Notes under the pieces: generated by a model
The model's input: the letters and a program-made list of their open reading frames with translations, nothing else
Told to the model about the DNA's origin: nothing
Databases searched by the model: none
Program-made: the position numbers and the translations under genes
In this document: in pieces, positions 1 to 13,016 of the stretch
Numbering within the stretch: position 1 is the stretch's first letter
Layout: every line of letters starts with the position of its first letter
From: Macropodus opercularis
Lineage: Eukaryota; Chordata; Actinopteri; Anabantiformes; Osphronemidae
DNA length: 64,000 nucleotides
Direction: 5' to 3'
NCBI GenBank assembly: GCA_030770545.1
Contig: CM061105.1
Span: 7,113,001 to 7,177,000, forward strand

Positions 1-101
1 CGGTTAACAGGGCGTCAAAAAGGAACGAAGTTGCCTGAAATCCGAGTTTCTGAATCGAAACATTCTAAAGAGATGAATTTTGTCTGTTTGGTTGCTTTAA
101 G

Positions 102-3100
102 GGATCTAATAGAGACCAACATGGAGTTCCTTGGTCTTATCATCATGCAGAACAAAATCAAACCAGAGACGGCAGGGGTTTTACTTCAGTTACGACAGGC
201 TAACATCCGCACGCTGATGGTTACAGGTAACCCAGCTCTGCGAGTAAACTCACTGATTACTGAGGCAAATCATGGATTCACGATCTGTACACACTCGTTT
301 GTTAGGTGACAACATGCTGACGGCTATATCAGTAGCTCGAGACTGTGGGATGATCCGCGCACATGAGAAGGTCATTATAGCCGATGCCGTGCCTCCTAAA
401 GAGAACTACCCGGCTAGTATCAGCTGGCATTACACTGAAACGCCTGCAGCGACTGTAAGGGACAGTCAGGTAAGGCAGAAAGTCTTAGCAGGGACAATGT
501 TTACCTCACAGTCCACCTGGTTGTTAGAAAAGAACTATCTCTCATTCAGTAAACACTTCATATACTTAGAGATCATTGTTAGAGGGAGTGATGGACGTCT
601 CACTCCTGCTCTAAACTACTGTACTGTTGCATTACCTGCCTGTTCAGACGCGCCTTTTAGTTTTCTGTGCCTCAGGATCAAACTAAAGATGTCTGTGCAA
701 ACTAAAGCAGTGGATAACTCAACATGAATTTTAGTTTTAGCCTTGCATGTGTTAACTTGTTTATGTTTTTAAGGATGACTTGTTTGTCCTGGTTTACAAG
801 TCCTGGCACATGCTCACGCAATGTTTTACAGCATAGGATGTAGATGATGCCCTTCGGCCATTTTCCAGTGTGTTAGTAACAAATTGTTCTCCTTCAGATT
901 GTGGATATCAACCTGGGGGACAAGAGACGGGACAGTAACGAGGATCAGCAGGAGCAACGCTTTCACTTCGCTGTGAACGGCAGAGCCTTCGCTGTGATCG
1001 CGGAGCACTTCCCTCAGCTCATGCAGAAGGTTAAAGCTCGTCTCGGTGCACAAACAGCTACAGTGTGATGAATAGTAGTAGTCTATGCTGCCACTGCTCT
1101 CCTGGCTTCACGTTGGCTGGATGTCAACGCTTGTCGTTCTTTGTGTGTCCACATGGGGCTGCTGCAGCTCGCGCTCAGAGCCACGGTGTTCGCCCGCATG
1201 ACTCCAGACCAGAAGACTCAGCTCGTGGACGTTTTGCAGAGCATGGAGTCAGTCTCTCACTGATTTTGTGGCTTTGATAGATTTTATGATAAATATTTCA
1301 TTTGCTCATTGGCTTTGTTTTCTTTCCAGTTACATTGTTGGCATGTGCGGTGATGGTGCTAATGACTGTGGCGTAAGTATAGACTGGATTTAGCTGATAT
1401 TAACGCTTATGAATTTATAATAATGAAGTTCCTCCTGTCTCAGGCTCTGAAGAAAGCTCACAGTGGGATTTCGCTGTCTGAGCTGGAGGCTTCAGTAGCT
1501 TCTCCCTTCACCTCCTCCACCGCAAACATCTCCTGTGTCCCCAACCTCATCAGGTAGTGACGCTCTGCCACAGCCCTGATGGGCTTTTATGAACATCTGT
1601 GTCATCACCCAGTGTGAACTGAAGGAATACACCCGACTGTTCAACATGCTGCAACAGTTATATAATAATAATAATAACAATAATAATATACACCCAGGGT
1701 TCACACTTACACTTGCCTCAAAGTGAATAACAAGCCTAAACAGTTAATTTAATGTTGTTTTAATTATAATAATGTCAATTCTGCTTCACATTTTCTAAAC
1801 TGGAAGATGCGAACCTTTCTTATTACCTTTCTTCCTCCACAGGGAAGGCCGAGCTGCCCTCATCACGTCATTCTGCGTTTTCAAGTACATGGCACTTTAC
1901 AGCCTCATCCAGTACCTCAGCGTCATCCTGCTCTACTCGGTAAACGCTCTGCTGCCTTTGTTTTTTCGGTCACACTGATTAAAACAGGGTCATGAAAAAC
2001 TTTACGTTTGATGGATGTGTATTCGACATGTTAATGGGGCCGAGCACTGATACGGTTCCCACATGAGATGCGGAAGATTCATGAGCAGGACGGACGTGAG
2101 GAGCAAGTAGAAGCTAGAGATGTGTGGGGGTTTTAATCCATTGGCTGTGAAACAAAGGCGGCGACCACAGAGTGACACGTCAGTCATGTTGTTCCTGGGA
2201 AAAGTGTCGGTGAAATGCTTTGTATATTGATGCTGAAGTGAGAGAGTGTTACAGGTTGTGAATCTGATTATCTGCTCCTGGTTTTCTATTTATCATCTTC
2301 TGCTTTTCTTGATATTTGCTAGATTTTCAGCAACCTGGGGGACTTCCAGTTTCTCTTCATTGATGTTGCCATCATTCTCATTGTTGTTTTTACAAGTAAG
2401 TGCCTTAAAACATGCTGGATGTCAGCAGTCAACTGTCAAAAGCAGCTTCTAGAAAGCACCGAGCTGATGGTGCACGTTCTGCCCTCAGTGAGTCTGAACC
2501 CAGCGTGGAAGGACCTGGTGGAGCAACGTCCTCCGTCCAGTCTGATCTCTGGCCCACTGCTCTGCTCAGTCCTGACCCAGATCCTAACCTGCCTGGCTTT
2601 CCAGGTCCTGGCGTTCCTCTTGGTACAACAGCAGAGATGGTACGAGACATGGACCCCTCAGTCAAAGTGAGTAACACGTGTGAGCACATCTGTGTTAGTG
2701 AGCAGCAATGAGGTAAATTAATTTACCTACAATTCATAAGTAACACACAGGCACCAGTGTAGCTTATATTAGAAATATTAGTCTTCTTTTTTTATATTTC
2801 TACTTGATTATCTCCATCTTCATATAAGCCGTTAAATCTCTCTGTTCTTCCTCCTGCAGCGCCTGTAACATTTCTAACAATTTGAATCAAACAACTCCGA
2901 ACGATCACAGAAACATCAAAAACTACGAAAACACCACCCTCTTCTACGTCTCCTCCTTCCAGTACTTAGCCGTGGCCCTCGTCTTCTCAAAGGGAAAGCC
3001 CTTCAGACAGCCGAGCTACAAGAACTGTAAGAGGAACTTTTTCTCTCAGCGCCGTCTTTGGAAACGAATTATTGTCAGCATGAAAAAGGTTTTGCTAATT

Positions 3101-4244
3101 TGTCTCTTTAATGTAGTTTTAAAATGATGCATCGTGTCTTTTTGGGAATTCGTGTTCTCTGTGTTATTACGTCTTATACATATGCACATATCTACTATTA
3201 AAGCCTCTACATGCTTTCTGTTTTTATTCCCTAAGGGCTGTTCATGCTGTCCTGTGTTGCTCTGTATACCTTTCTCTTCGTCATCCTGCTGTACCCTGTT
3301 CCAGCCATCGACCGTTTCCTAGAGGTAGACCCTGTTTTTTCGGGGGGATTAGGGAAGTTACAGGAACCAGTATGTGTCATGTTGTATTAACTGCTCGTGC
3401 TGCTCCTTGTCCTTCCCCTCAGATCGTGTGTGTTCCCTACGACTGGCGCCTTACACTGGTCATCATTATCGTAGTGAATGCAGCGGTGTCTTTCCTACTG
3501 GAGGTAGGCCGCCCAGGCGTCGCGTCTGTCCCTCTGCTTAACTGCAAAACTCAGATTTTCATTTTTCAATTTTCCTCCATGCTGAATCTCTGCTTAATGA
3601 AGCAAATGACTTTAAGATTGTTTCCATATGAGTGTCTACTTTCGTTTTTTCTGTCTTTGTGCGTTCTTTGGCTGTAACCCAGTCTTCATCCTCGCTGTCA
3701 TGATTGAGCCGCTGATTCTCAAGTTCCCACTGAACTCTTCCATAGATTTTGATCGTTGACATCATCTTGTGGAGGCTAGTTTTCAGAGGCAGTCAGGGGG
3801 TGAATCGCCCCAAAAAGTCCTTCTCTGCTGACACCCCTCAGGTTGGAAGCTTTGAGCTCATGTTGCATGTACTTGATCGTTTCCGTCTTGATACTGATGC
3901 ACTGTCCTTCTATCAAATCTCTCGTTCCTTTGCCCTTTTTGCTCTGATCTGTTGCAATTAATGTGAAATGAAAGGCTATTATATAAAGTTCTATAAACGC
4001 ACACAGACCAACACACTGTATAATAGACACAATAACTCGCTCTACACGTTCCATCTGTTCTCAGGAGTCCGTTGTCCGCTGGGTCCCTCCTGTCCTCTCC
4101 AGGTTGTTCTGCTTCAGAAACAAGCTCCCAAAGATGCGATACCAGCACCTGGCCCTGGAGCTGCAGGATGACGCTCACTGGCCCCCCAGCCCCTTCACTG
4201 TCACCTATGCCAACAATCCACACTCCTATATGTCTGCCCTTTGA
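102..4244 (+). CDS. atp13a3: ATP13A3-like P5B-type polyamine-transporting ATPase, 3' half (13 exons, partial)
   Basis: Carboxy-terminal part of a P5B ATPase; the family exports polyamines from late endosomes and lysosomes. Exons: 102-226, 306-469, 898-1029, 1168-1247, 1330-1372, 1444-1553, 1843-1939, 2323-2395, 2489-2666, 2860-3026, 3236-3324, 3423-3503, 4065-4244, giving about 505 residues in continuous phase. Visible landmarks are GLIIMQNK, the junction-spanning VTGDNMLTAISVARDCGMI, the P-domain hinge MCGDGANDCG followed by SGISLSELEASVASPFTS, and then the C-terminal membrane segments (ITSFCVFKYMALYSLIQYL, DFQFLFIDVAIILIVVF, WLFMLSCVALYTFLFVILL, LTLVIIIVVNAAVSFLL) with the conserved SLNPAW, RPPS and FSKGKPFRQP loops. 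The phosphorylated Asp and the N-terminal half lie upstream of the window. Closest family member by eye is ATP13A3; ATP13A4/5 paralogues cannot be fully excluded. The last exon ends ATG-TCT-GCC-CTT-TGA. Confidence 0.93.
1661..1690 (+). repeat. (TAA)n microsatellite in an atp13a3-like intron
   Basis: TAATAATAA run with one CAA interruption. Confidence 0.85.
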
Positions 4245-5130
4245 CACCAAGGTGACCCTAATGCAAAGCACTGCACAGTTAGCATAGTTAGGACTGTAGA
4301 GTCGTTTCTAGCATTTGGGATTTAGTAAGATGCCAGTGACCGATGCAGGAAGACTTAAAACTGAACGCTGCTCATGCATAGAGTTCATTCAGCTGGTGCT
4401 TCACCTCATTCAGTTTTCCATGTACACACATAAAAAACAGTATGCACAACCTCCCATTAACATTAGCTGCTGCTAACCTATTTAATGGATTCAAGGAAAC
4501 AGGAGACTAAATGTCTGTCTACAGTTCTGTGAACTAATACTGTTGCTGTGTTTCTAAGACAGAAGACAACACTGCTGCATTTGTGTCGTAGAGTTACTGT
4601 GGGCGAACTTCTTCCCATGGAAGATAAGACCACTGTGTGTTTGTTTGTGTGTGTGCGCGTAAATTAAGTGCATTGTGAAATGAGCTTTTGCTCAAAATGT
4701 GATTTTTTTAAGAATATTATGCAATCAATAGGTCTTAAAGAGATACTGTACATAGGTATAAATATTTTAATCATTAAGGTAAATAAAATAATCCCTGTGA
4801 ATCACTGAAACACACACTGCTGTGACAGTTTACATTAATTATATTCTTTTTATTTCTATGTAGTCTATAGAGGAGATCAGAGAGCAGTAATAGGTACAAA
4901 ATGAAGCGTAAAAATAAAATGAACATTTCCAATTTCTAACGTTCAAAGATTGTTAACAAGACTCTTGTCTTTGAGTGAATGTCTTTTTCGAACTGTATTA
5001 CAATCTGTGTCAATATGTTTTTACTTTCACGTGCCAGAACTGTTTGCCAGTGTATTTTAGTGGATGCCTGTGTTTGCTCTGCAGAACTGCTATTACATTT
5101 CCCAATAAATCTGTATATTAAGCCACTCTA
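4245..5130 (+). other. 3' UTR of the atp13a3-like gene
   Basis: Non-coding stretch directly after the TGA at 4242-4244. A canonical AATAAA at 5104-5109 is the most likely polyadenylation signal; an earlier AATAAA-type signal lies near 4782-4790. No other gene is visible. Confidence 0.5.
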
Positions 5131-8100
5131 GCGTACGTCGTGGGGGGCTGACCTTGGTCACACTTTTTCAGGCAAGACTTACTGATCAATTATGGGCTTT
5201 CCCAGCCTCCTCGCTGCCTGGCATATGGGCGTTTAAAGGCGCAAGAGTGGAGGAGAAAGAGGGGTATCATTTCATGTGGAGATCAGGGCCTATAGGCAAT
5301 GAATGGGTGGATTTAGAGGGGAATGTGAATAAGGGAAGGGGTCCTTATTTGTACCCAGCAAAAAAGAATCTCCTACAGATCAGGAAAGAGGCTTTTTGGG
5401 AATATTCATGATGGGGATGAGGAGGCATCATGAATTCATGTGTGTCTCTTCTGACTTGCACGGATCATCTTTTCAGTAAACACTGTTGTGTACAGAGCTG
5501 CAATGTCCTGCTTTCGACCAGTGTTTGCAATGTAGTTTTGTTGATAGTGTTGCCTCTCCACGAACCAATATGGGTTTTTGTGTACTCGCTGCTATATTCC
5601 TTTTGTACCAGCAGAGCAACAGATGGAGAGTTGTGGAAAGACATAAAGAAGCTAAAACCCACAGCCTTTCTTCCTCACAGCTAGCTACTCACTGAAAAAG
5701 ATTTTGCCAAGCTTGCACTCAGATGTGAGCTGTTTCAAGCATCTCCTTTCGCTTTTAACCCCACGTTTCTGTGTTTTTTTTTTAAAGTTGTGTACTGTAA
5801 GGATGTGGGCTGTGCTTCCATTCACTGTTTGTTATTTCTTCCATAATATGTGTCCCACGGAGTGATAAGCCCTGCTCAGAATATTGAGCAGAGTAGCTGC
5901 CACAGCTTCGCACATTCCTGTTGTCACGCAGCACACACACCAATTCACCTTTTCTTAAAACGTCCCCTGTCTTGATTAGTAGTCAAGACACCAGGCCAAC
6001 CTGATGCTCACTTACGGTTTGCTTCATTTTACAGATGACACAATGGCCCCCACGTATGGTAAAAGGTCTGTGACCTACCAGACAGTCACAAAGCCCTTCT
6101 CCTCCCTCTTTCCACTAAGCATGGGTTCCTTCCTCGGGCCTTCGGGGCATCCCTGTCCCCCTTTCTTTATCAGTCATTCCAGGCCTGAATGGGCTCTGTG
6201 GTTGGTAATAAATTCAGTGATTCAGGGGGTGGACAGTTGCAGCCGTGTTAACGTTTGTTCACAGGCTTGTTGCAGGGATGGGCCCAGCCCCGTCGCTCTT
6301 TGTCTCTCGTGGTCCCTCAACAGGTTAGAAGTCAATGGACGGCCTTGTGCGGAGGTTGCAGGGGCATGGATGGAGCCGCCTCTCACATGGCATTCACACA
6401 GGGGGAGGACCGGCTTCGACACTGTGACACTTGTTAGTGTGGGGCCACACAACAGCGCCTGGGCGCCTCTCTCTCGCTCCCAGAGGGCTCGCGAGATACT
6501 CAGCATTTAAACAAACTAATGGTTGAGGCTGTAGGTTTTCTTGAGGTAAGGCGATCTCCACTCAGAGGCCTGCAGTATCCATCCTGAAAAGAAGTGTATC
6601 TAACGATCTCAATTCACAGATCAGACTCACAATAAAACGAGGTCAAGCCTTCCCACAGTCTACAGTGAGGGTGAATCAGGTCCTGAATGTGGACTAGAAT
6701 AGCTCCGGTACACCTCTGTGGCCCCTGAAGGTGCCACACTGTTGCTGAGTTATAGCCTGGTTCTCAGCCTCAGCTGGTCTAAAGCATGGGAACAGGAAGA
6801 AAAGAGACAGAGAGCCATAGATAGAGCAACTCCCAAACAGAGGAGGGCTTTAGGAGACAGAAAGCGGTGGACAGAAAAAGACGCACGCAGACTGAAGAAG
6901 GACTTAGAGCCATGACTGAAGGCTAACTGTCATGAGAAGATGAGAGTTGCCATGGCCACCCAGGAGCCACCCAACAAGCATGTGAGCAGGGGAGGCTCGG
7001 GGGATCACATGCGCTAACCAGGGATTATGTGCATAAGTGATGAGCGCTAAGCCGGCAGGTGAAGAAGGGAGACCCTGGGACAAGCAGCGCTCCTTCCCTC
7101 AGGACAGCTCCCCCTTGTAAAAAGCAGGGACTTTTTTCCCAAGTGAGGCTGATCTGCTGTGTGAAGGAGACTCAGCCAGAGGTCCTCGAGTGCTGAAAGG
7201 GCATCCCCTAGGCTGCTTTCACACCGTAAGTGGCCAAAACGTCGGTCTTGTGAGTCATCTTGAGTGGCAAGAATGGGCCATCTTCACATTCATAAATCCC
7301 AGTGCAAACACACTCATGGATATGAACTAAGCTTGGATAGGGATAAGAACCACATGGGAAGGCATCAGCAGGGGTCTTGTCGAGGGAGGCTTTTGAGTTT
7401 GATGCTCGTATAACAGAACGGACTCGACAATCTCCATCCGTTAGAAAGAGAAAAATGTAACTTGAGCAGCAGCTAAGTTACCTTTCTGGTATATTTATGG
7501 ACAAAAGCCTCATTTTCTAGCCAGGATCAACAGGTTTACAGGGTGTTTTGCTGCAGGGAATCAATGCTCGTAATATCCATGGCCTTACAGGAATGTGTTT
7601 GAACCTTGATGGCATAAAGAAATCAGATTCCCATGGTCCACAGAGAGAAAATACACAGTTAAACAACCTTCCCCCCCAACACCTTTTCAAGACGACGGTA
7701 TCCCTGAACATATTAACATGTAAATACACTTAGATACTTTGACAATGCACTGAAATGCATATAATCTACATGCTAACTAGTCCTTTAAAGACTTTCCACT
7801 GCTGAATGTGGTTTAGCAACACTTTCATGTCTGGGTTTTAAAAATTAAATGTGAGGCCTCTCTTAGAATCTCTAAAAGCGTTTTTCAATTTGATGAGGGA
7901 TAAGGCGATGACTGGGTTTCAAAGGAGGAGACCCAGAGTTCAATAAGACTTCAGTCTCATTGCCTTTGCCTCCAAGTTGAAGATCTAAATGCTGGCTTTT
8001 TTAAGAAAGAACCCACCACGTTAGGTGACAGATGGTAGACTGTTATGCTCAAATACCAGTTGCTATGGTCCCCATTTTCCTCCGCAGCCTCTCTTGCCAT

Positions 8101-11100
8101 AGCTAAGCATCTCCTCTGAGGCTGGTGTACTGACTTGGAATAAGCTGACTTGAAACCGCTCAGGTTGTTGTTGACAAACATGAGCCTAGATGAGTCTCCT
8201 AATCTCCCGCTCCTTTATCCGCTCTTTATTGCCGTATAAACAGGACTGAATACACTAAAAAAACTAAACCTCTGTTTTCAGCCTTCTCTTATCTCACGCG
8301 GGGTTTAATCTAATGCCCTCTACCCTTTTTACATCTCTGCCTCCGCTAAATTCGACCATATTTTTGATTCAGCACATCACCATGACAACCAGTTATTTCC
8401 CATCCTAGAGCCCCCCACCTCCAGCTCCTCTTCGCCATTGATACCACTACCTCCCCCTACCCCTTCTTTTTTGTCCAAATAAAACAAAGCACAGAGTGAA
8501 TGCACGCTGAGGTAGGTAAATGTATTCAGTGACATCAGCCAGGACGAGTCTATTCTGCTGGATTCCTGTACCACTTGTTTCCAGCCTTGTCTGGGGGCCG
8601 GACACTCTGTTGGGCCCATTGTCCCACGTGTATTCCACACAGGCCCGCAATTAATGGAAGCCTTGTCTAAGGCTTCTGGAGCAGAAACTGCTGTTGGGGA
8701 GGGGGACAAAAGGCGGACCGAGCCAGGGGCTGGGAGTTGCTATGGGACGCCCCCCCTGCCTTCTTTAAGGGGGAATTCAAAGGGAGGAGAGACAGAGTGA
8801 GTGGCGCGCTGGGTGAGATGTTTAAGTGATCCCCTGTGTCTGTGCCCTCCCCTCCTGGCCTGAGATGTTTTCATACCCGCAGATGAAAAGGAACCTTTGC
8901 TGTATTTGATGATGAGGATGGTCATTTCACTGCCACATGGTGGTGGTTGAGTGGAGGAAAGAGCGGACACGTCTTTCATAACAGCGCAAGATGGGAAAGG
9001 AAGTGGTGACCTGGGTAGTGAAGGGTGCTTTATCAAATTCTACGCATTTTATATCAGACTTCCACCATTTTAACCGGACTCCACTCCAATCCTCTCGACG
9101 TCCGTCAGATTAGATGGACAATATGTCTGACTGTCAAGCCTCAGCTCTGGATGCTTTGTGAGGTCTATGTCATCGGGGCCGCTCCAGAACTCGAGACTTG
9201 ACCTGAAGTGACTGTTCAAACTGGCAGTAAAAGCTTGACCATCAGCCTCAGGTCTCTAAATTCGGGACCCTTTACTGTATGACGCTGCTGTGTGATGCAT
9301 GACGCTTTCCTTGGACTTCTGCCATGAGTTTCATTTTAACATTCATTTTTAGACACCAAACTGCTGAAACTCCAAACATCTAACCATGTTCTCACATCTC
9401 CCAGCCTTTTGGTCAGCAACTAATTTTAGCCAACATTTTCATACCCATTGTGACGTGATCATCACCAGATTTAATTGTGATGGTCTACAGGGAGTCCCTT
9501 GAACCTTCTTTATTTATTATTACCTTTTTAATTTAAAAATAAACTAATGACTCATGTTTAAATCCTGTCCTTGTTTTGATTGCACTTGACTGTGCAACAA
9601 AAGGAATGGGATTATTTAATCCCATATTTATTCCAATAATTGTTATATTGTTGTATTCGTAATTATTTTCATTGGGTTTTTGTATTACAACAATTCAACC
9701 AAACTAAAACAAAGGGAAATAATTTTTGTTTGTCTGTCCCTATTTTGTCTCAGAGTGTGATTATCAGCCACATGTTGGGCCTTGATAAAGCTTCTAAACC
9801 GTCCATGGCTCTGCCAACACCTCCCATCCCAGGGTTCCCACAGTGATACAGATCACGACTGTGCTATAAAACCAGTGTCCACACAGTCCACACAATAAGG
9901 GTTTTTCTGTGGCAGCAGGCTCACTGAAAACAGAACCGATAGGATGTAATTTATAGTTGCATGGCCTCTTCTCAACAAACCCTCTCGTCTGTTCCATGTA
10001 GAAGGGATCTTGTTAAAACATCTCGTTAGAAGTGCTTCATGTGACGCCAGGAGCGCGCTCGAAGGGTGTGAGGTGTTCGCGTCAGCTGAGAGCTTCTTTA
10101 AAGCAATTTAAAAACATACTCAGCACAGACGTTTAGCTTGGACTTCACATCTGTCCGTCTTAATTTAATATTGACACAAGTTAACTGCTTGCTGACACAA
10201 AGACGTAACTGATGCCAGCACTGACCTGTTTTAGGGTCATTTCACCTCTGAGGGTTTAAGAGCTTCACAGACTCTATCTAAGTCTATCTGAGAGGATTGA
10301 GGCATCTGAGGATGAGTGTGGACCAGATAGAGATGTCTGTCACTGTAAGCTTAAAGGTGAAAAATACAGATACAACTCTGTATTTTAGTTATCATATTTA
10401 GGATGGTTTTAGAGGGGAAGGCTAATTTGTAATAAGTAATATTATTTTTTTTAAAAGCTTGTTATTGTTTCACAATAACTAGTATAATAAAGAATTGTGT
10501 TTTAAAAGCATAAAGAGAAAACAGACTTTACAACAATTCACTCACATAACATTAGGACAAAATGTGCACCTGTACATTTTTATGTTTATCAAGAGAAATG
10601 TCTCGCATTACCTTAGATTTTTTTTTTAAATAGAACTGTTATAGTCTGGCCTTAGTGGGGAAGCAAAGCCAGCACTTGATCTATACTATTTATATAAATG
10701 TTCAGGATCTTGAATAAATAATAAAAAATGAAATAATATGAAAAATAACATTTCAAAAGACCAACAGTTGACAACCCCATATGTTTTGTAAAGTTGCTAA
10801 TGATGGAAAGGCTCTTAAAAAATAAAAAGTATAATATAAAGATGACGCATATCTTAGAAATAATATTTGTACACAAAAATACACAACTTTAGTTACATTT
10901 GACACATAAAACAGAATTGACTGAAGGACTTTTGTCATATTTTAAATGTGTCACAGTTTTACTATTTGTCTTCATAGTCGATGACAGATAGGAGAAGTTC
11001 TGAGTTCACATCTGTGCGTTCATACCCCAGTGTCTGGGATTTTCTTCTTGGCTGGACATGAGGCTTGGAGTGTGTCAGAGGATGAGGCGCCTGAAACGCT

Positions 11101-11560
11101 CAGTGATCCGCAAAAAGGATGAGCGTGAAAACCCCACAAACCTGTGTAACGGGACCCACTGTCTTAGTCAGGTCTTCACTTCAACTCAAGCACGACGCTT
11201 TAAAATCCACGTTTAATCACAGTTCTCATTTGTAGAACAGAATCATTTCAGTGCCAGAAATTGTTCAGCATTGTTGTACACGTTAAGGATTTTAATTTTT
11301 AAGTCTTGGCAACAAGATTATTCATAATTTCCTCAATGAACCAATGGCAGATGCAGCTCACAGTAAAATAATAATTAATTAAAGAACAAAAAACATTGCA
11401 AACCAGCAACCAAAGCTTGTTTTTATGTAAAAGGGAGATTAGTTAATGGGCAAACGCTAACGCTATTCTGTCGCTGCTGCTGCTATACGTTATGTGGTAA
11501 ACATCCTTTCGTCATCAGCAGGTGGTGAGTTCGGAGCAGACTCATAAACGGGTCCGGGGC
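5131..11560. other. Intergenic region between atp13a3-like and hes1
   Basis: About 6.4 kb without a gene I can support. The longest open frame (6004-6510, +) has no recognisable domain, no splice context and no codon pattern like its neighbours. Composition is mixed, without long simple repeats. Stretches such as 5160-5420 and 6000-6500 look like candidate regulatory sequence, because HES1 is flanked by conserved non-coding elements in vertebrates, but nothing in the window alone proves this. An AT-rich segment lies at 10420-10960. Confidence 0.6.
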
Positions 11561-11645
11561 TGCTGTTGTCGGTTCGTCCGCTTTGGGAACAAGCGCTTCA
11601 CCTGCCGGTCGCTGCTCTAACCAGTCCTGCAGCATCGTGACAGGT

Positions 11646-11770
11646 AGCCAATGGCAGCGCCGCGGCGCACGAGCCCGCCGCCTCCCCGGCACCGTGTCCT
11701 CGCGCCCATTGGATAAACTGGGAACTGGCACACGAGCCGCTCGCGTGCAGTCTCGGGCTCTATAAATAAA
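11646..11770 (+). promoter_or_regulatory. hes1: hes1 core promoter: CCAAT boxes, RBPJ-type site, N-boxes, TATA
   Basis: Just upstream of hes1 I read: a CCAAT box at 11648-11652, an inverted CCAAT (ATTGG) at 11708-11712, an RBPJ/CSL-type TGGGAA at 11719-11724, an N-box CACGAG at 11731-11736 within CACACGAGCCGCTCGCGTG, the class C-like CGCGTG at 11742-11747, and a TATA box TATAAATA at 11761-11768. A further CACGAG lies at 11668-11673. The segment from the N-box to the TATA box closely resembles the mammalian Hes1 promoter as I remember it, where Hes1 represses itself through N-boxes and Notch activates through RBPJ. Transcription should begin about 25-30 bp after the TATA box, near 11790. Confidence 0.85.
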
Positions 11771-11945
11771 AGCCGACGAGCTGGAATCGGTAGCAGGTTG
11801 GACGTCAGCCCGGAGAGACGGCTCGTTCCTAGCATTCGTCTTCTATAAACAGCTCTGCCTGGAGAAGGCGGGACTCTCTAAACTGGAGCCACTTTTATTT
11901 GGCGCCTCTACCAGTAAAGTGTTTGTTTTGAGTGACAACCCGACG

Positions 11946-13016
11946 ATGCCCGCCGGGACTATGGACAGAGCATCTCCGTCTGCCGTGGCTGTGACTCCGG
12001 CAAATGGAGCCTCCACGCCGGAAAAGCCGCGGAACCCGGCAGAGAACAGAAAGGTAAACTCTCTGGACCACCAGCATACGAACATTCTCTATTGTTATTA
12101 TGTTGTAAACCGCTACGTGTTTCTCCAAAGTCTTCTAAGCCCATCATGGAGAAGCGGAGACGTGCGCGCATCAACGAGAGCCTGAGTCAGCTGAAGACGC
12201 TCATCCTGGACGCGCTGAAGAAAGACGTAAGGAGCCTCCACGATTACCGCGTTACTAATAAGCTGCTGAGCAAATCTAAAACAAAGTCCCCTCTGCTTGT
12301 TTAGAGCTCCAGACACTCCAAACTGGAGAAGGCGGACATACTGGAGATGACCGTGAAGCACCTCCGGAACCTGCAGAGACTTCAGGTCACTGGTATGTAA
12401 CTACTGTTCTTTATGGCTAAGCTTAGATGGTAAACACATGGTTCTCAAGACTTTTATCCACCCAGTGCTAATACTGGTTGATTTCAAAGACCTATACTGC
12501 TGGAATAAAACCAGTCACGTCCTAACCTCTTATGATGCCAGAGCATGTATCTAACTGCGGATGGTTATTTTCATCCCAGCTGCTGTGAACACAGACCCAT
12601 CCATCCTGGGGAAATACAGAGCTGGCTTTAACGAATGCGTTGGAGAAGTCACTCGTTTCCTGTCCACCTGTGAAGGGGTGGACACCGAGGTAAGGACTCG
12701 CCTTCTCAGCCACCTGGCAGTCTGCGTGACCCAAATCAACACTGTGAACTTTTATGGACCTCATCTCAGTACAGTTGGACTTGGACAGACGGGGACACAG
12801 CTTCCAGCTGCTTCGCTCCCTCAGATGCTGCGTAAAAGTGGTTCAGCGGATGCAATGAAGCTGTTCGGTGGTTTCCAGGTCGTGCCGACGCCTGATGGAC
12901 AGTTTGCATTTCTTGTTCCCAGCGCAGCTCTGGCTCCTATCAGTTCACAAAACAGTCATCACATGTCACCTGTTGCACCTCCGGTCAGCTCAGATTCTGT
13001 GTGGAGACCGTGGTAG
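11946..13016 (+). CDS. hes1: HES1/Her6 bHLH-Orange transcriptional repressor (4 exons, 242 aa)
   Basis: Notch-responsive nuclear repressor that binds N-boxes and recruits Groucho/TLE. Exons: 11946-12053, 12131-12226, 12305-12392, 12580-13016; junctions fall where mammalian HES1 has them (before SSKPIMEK, before SSRHSK, before the AAV/AAL segment). The basic region is KPIMEKRRRARINESL (with the HES-type proline), followed by helix-loop-helix (LSQLKTLILDALKKD, SRHSKLEKADILEMTVKHL), an Orange domain from about LGKYRAGFNEC to HLAVCVTQIN, the conserved KLFGGFQVVPTPDGQFAFL block, and the C-terminal WRPW motif immediately before TAG. At 242 aa it is shorter than the roughly 280-aa human protein because the proline-rich linker is reduced. 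Teleosts carry related genes (her6, her9); VTRFLSTCEGV and the C-terminal block favour the HES1/Her6 branch. Confidence 0.96.

Noticed and set aside
3682..3760. Open stretch reading VFILAVMIEPLILKFPLNSS in the last atp13a3-like intron, preceded by an AG
   Set aside because: It does not match the family at this point; splicing directly from 3503 to 4065 gives the expected E-SVVRW junction in phase.
6004..6510. 168-codon open frame on the plus strand between atp13a3-like and hes1
   Set aside because: No domain, no conserved-looking protein stretch, overlapped by an antisense open frame, and no splice partner; treated as chance openness in non-coding DNA.
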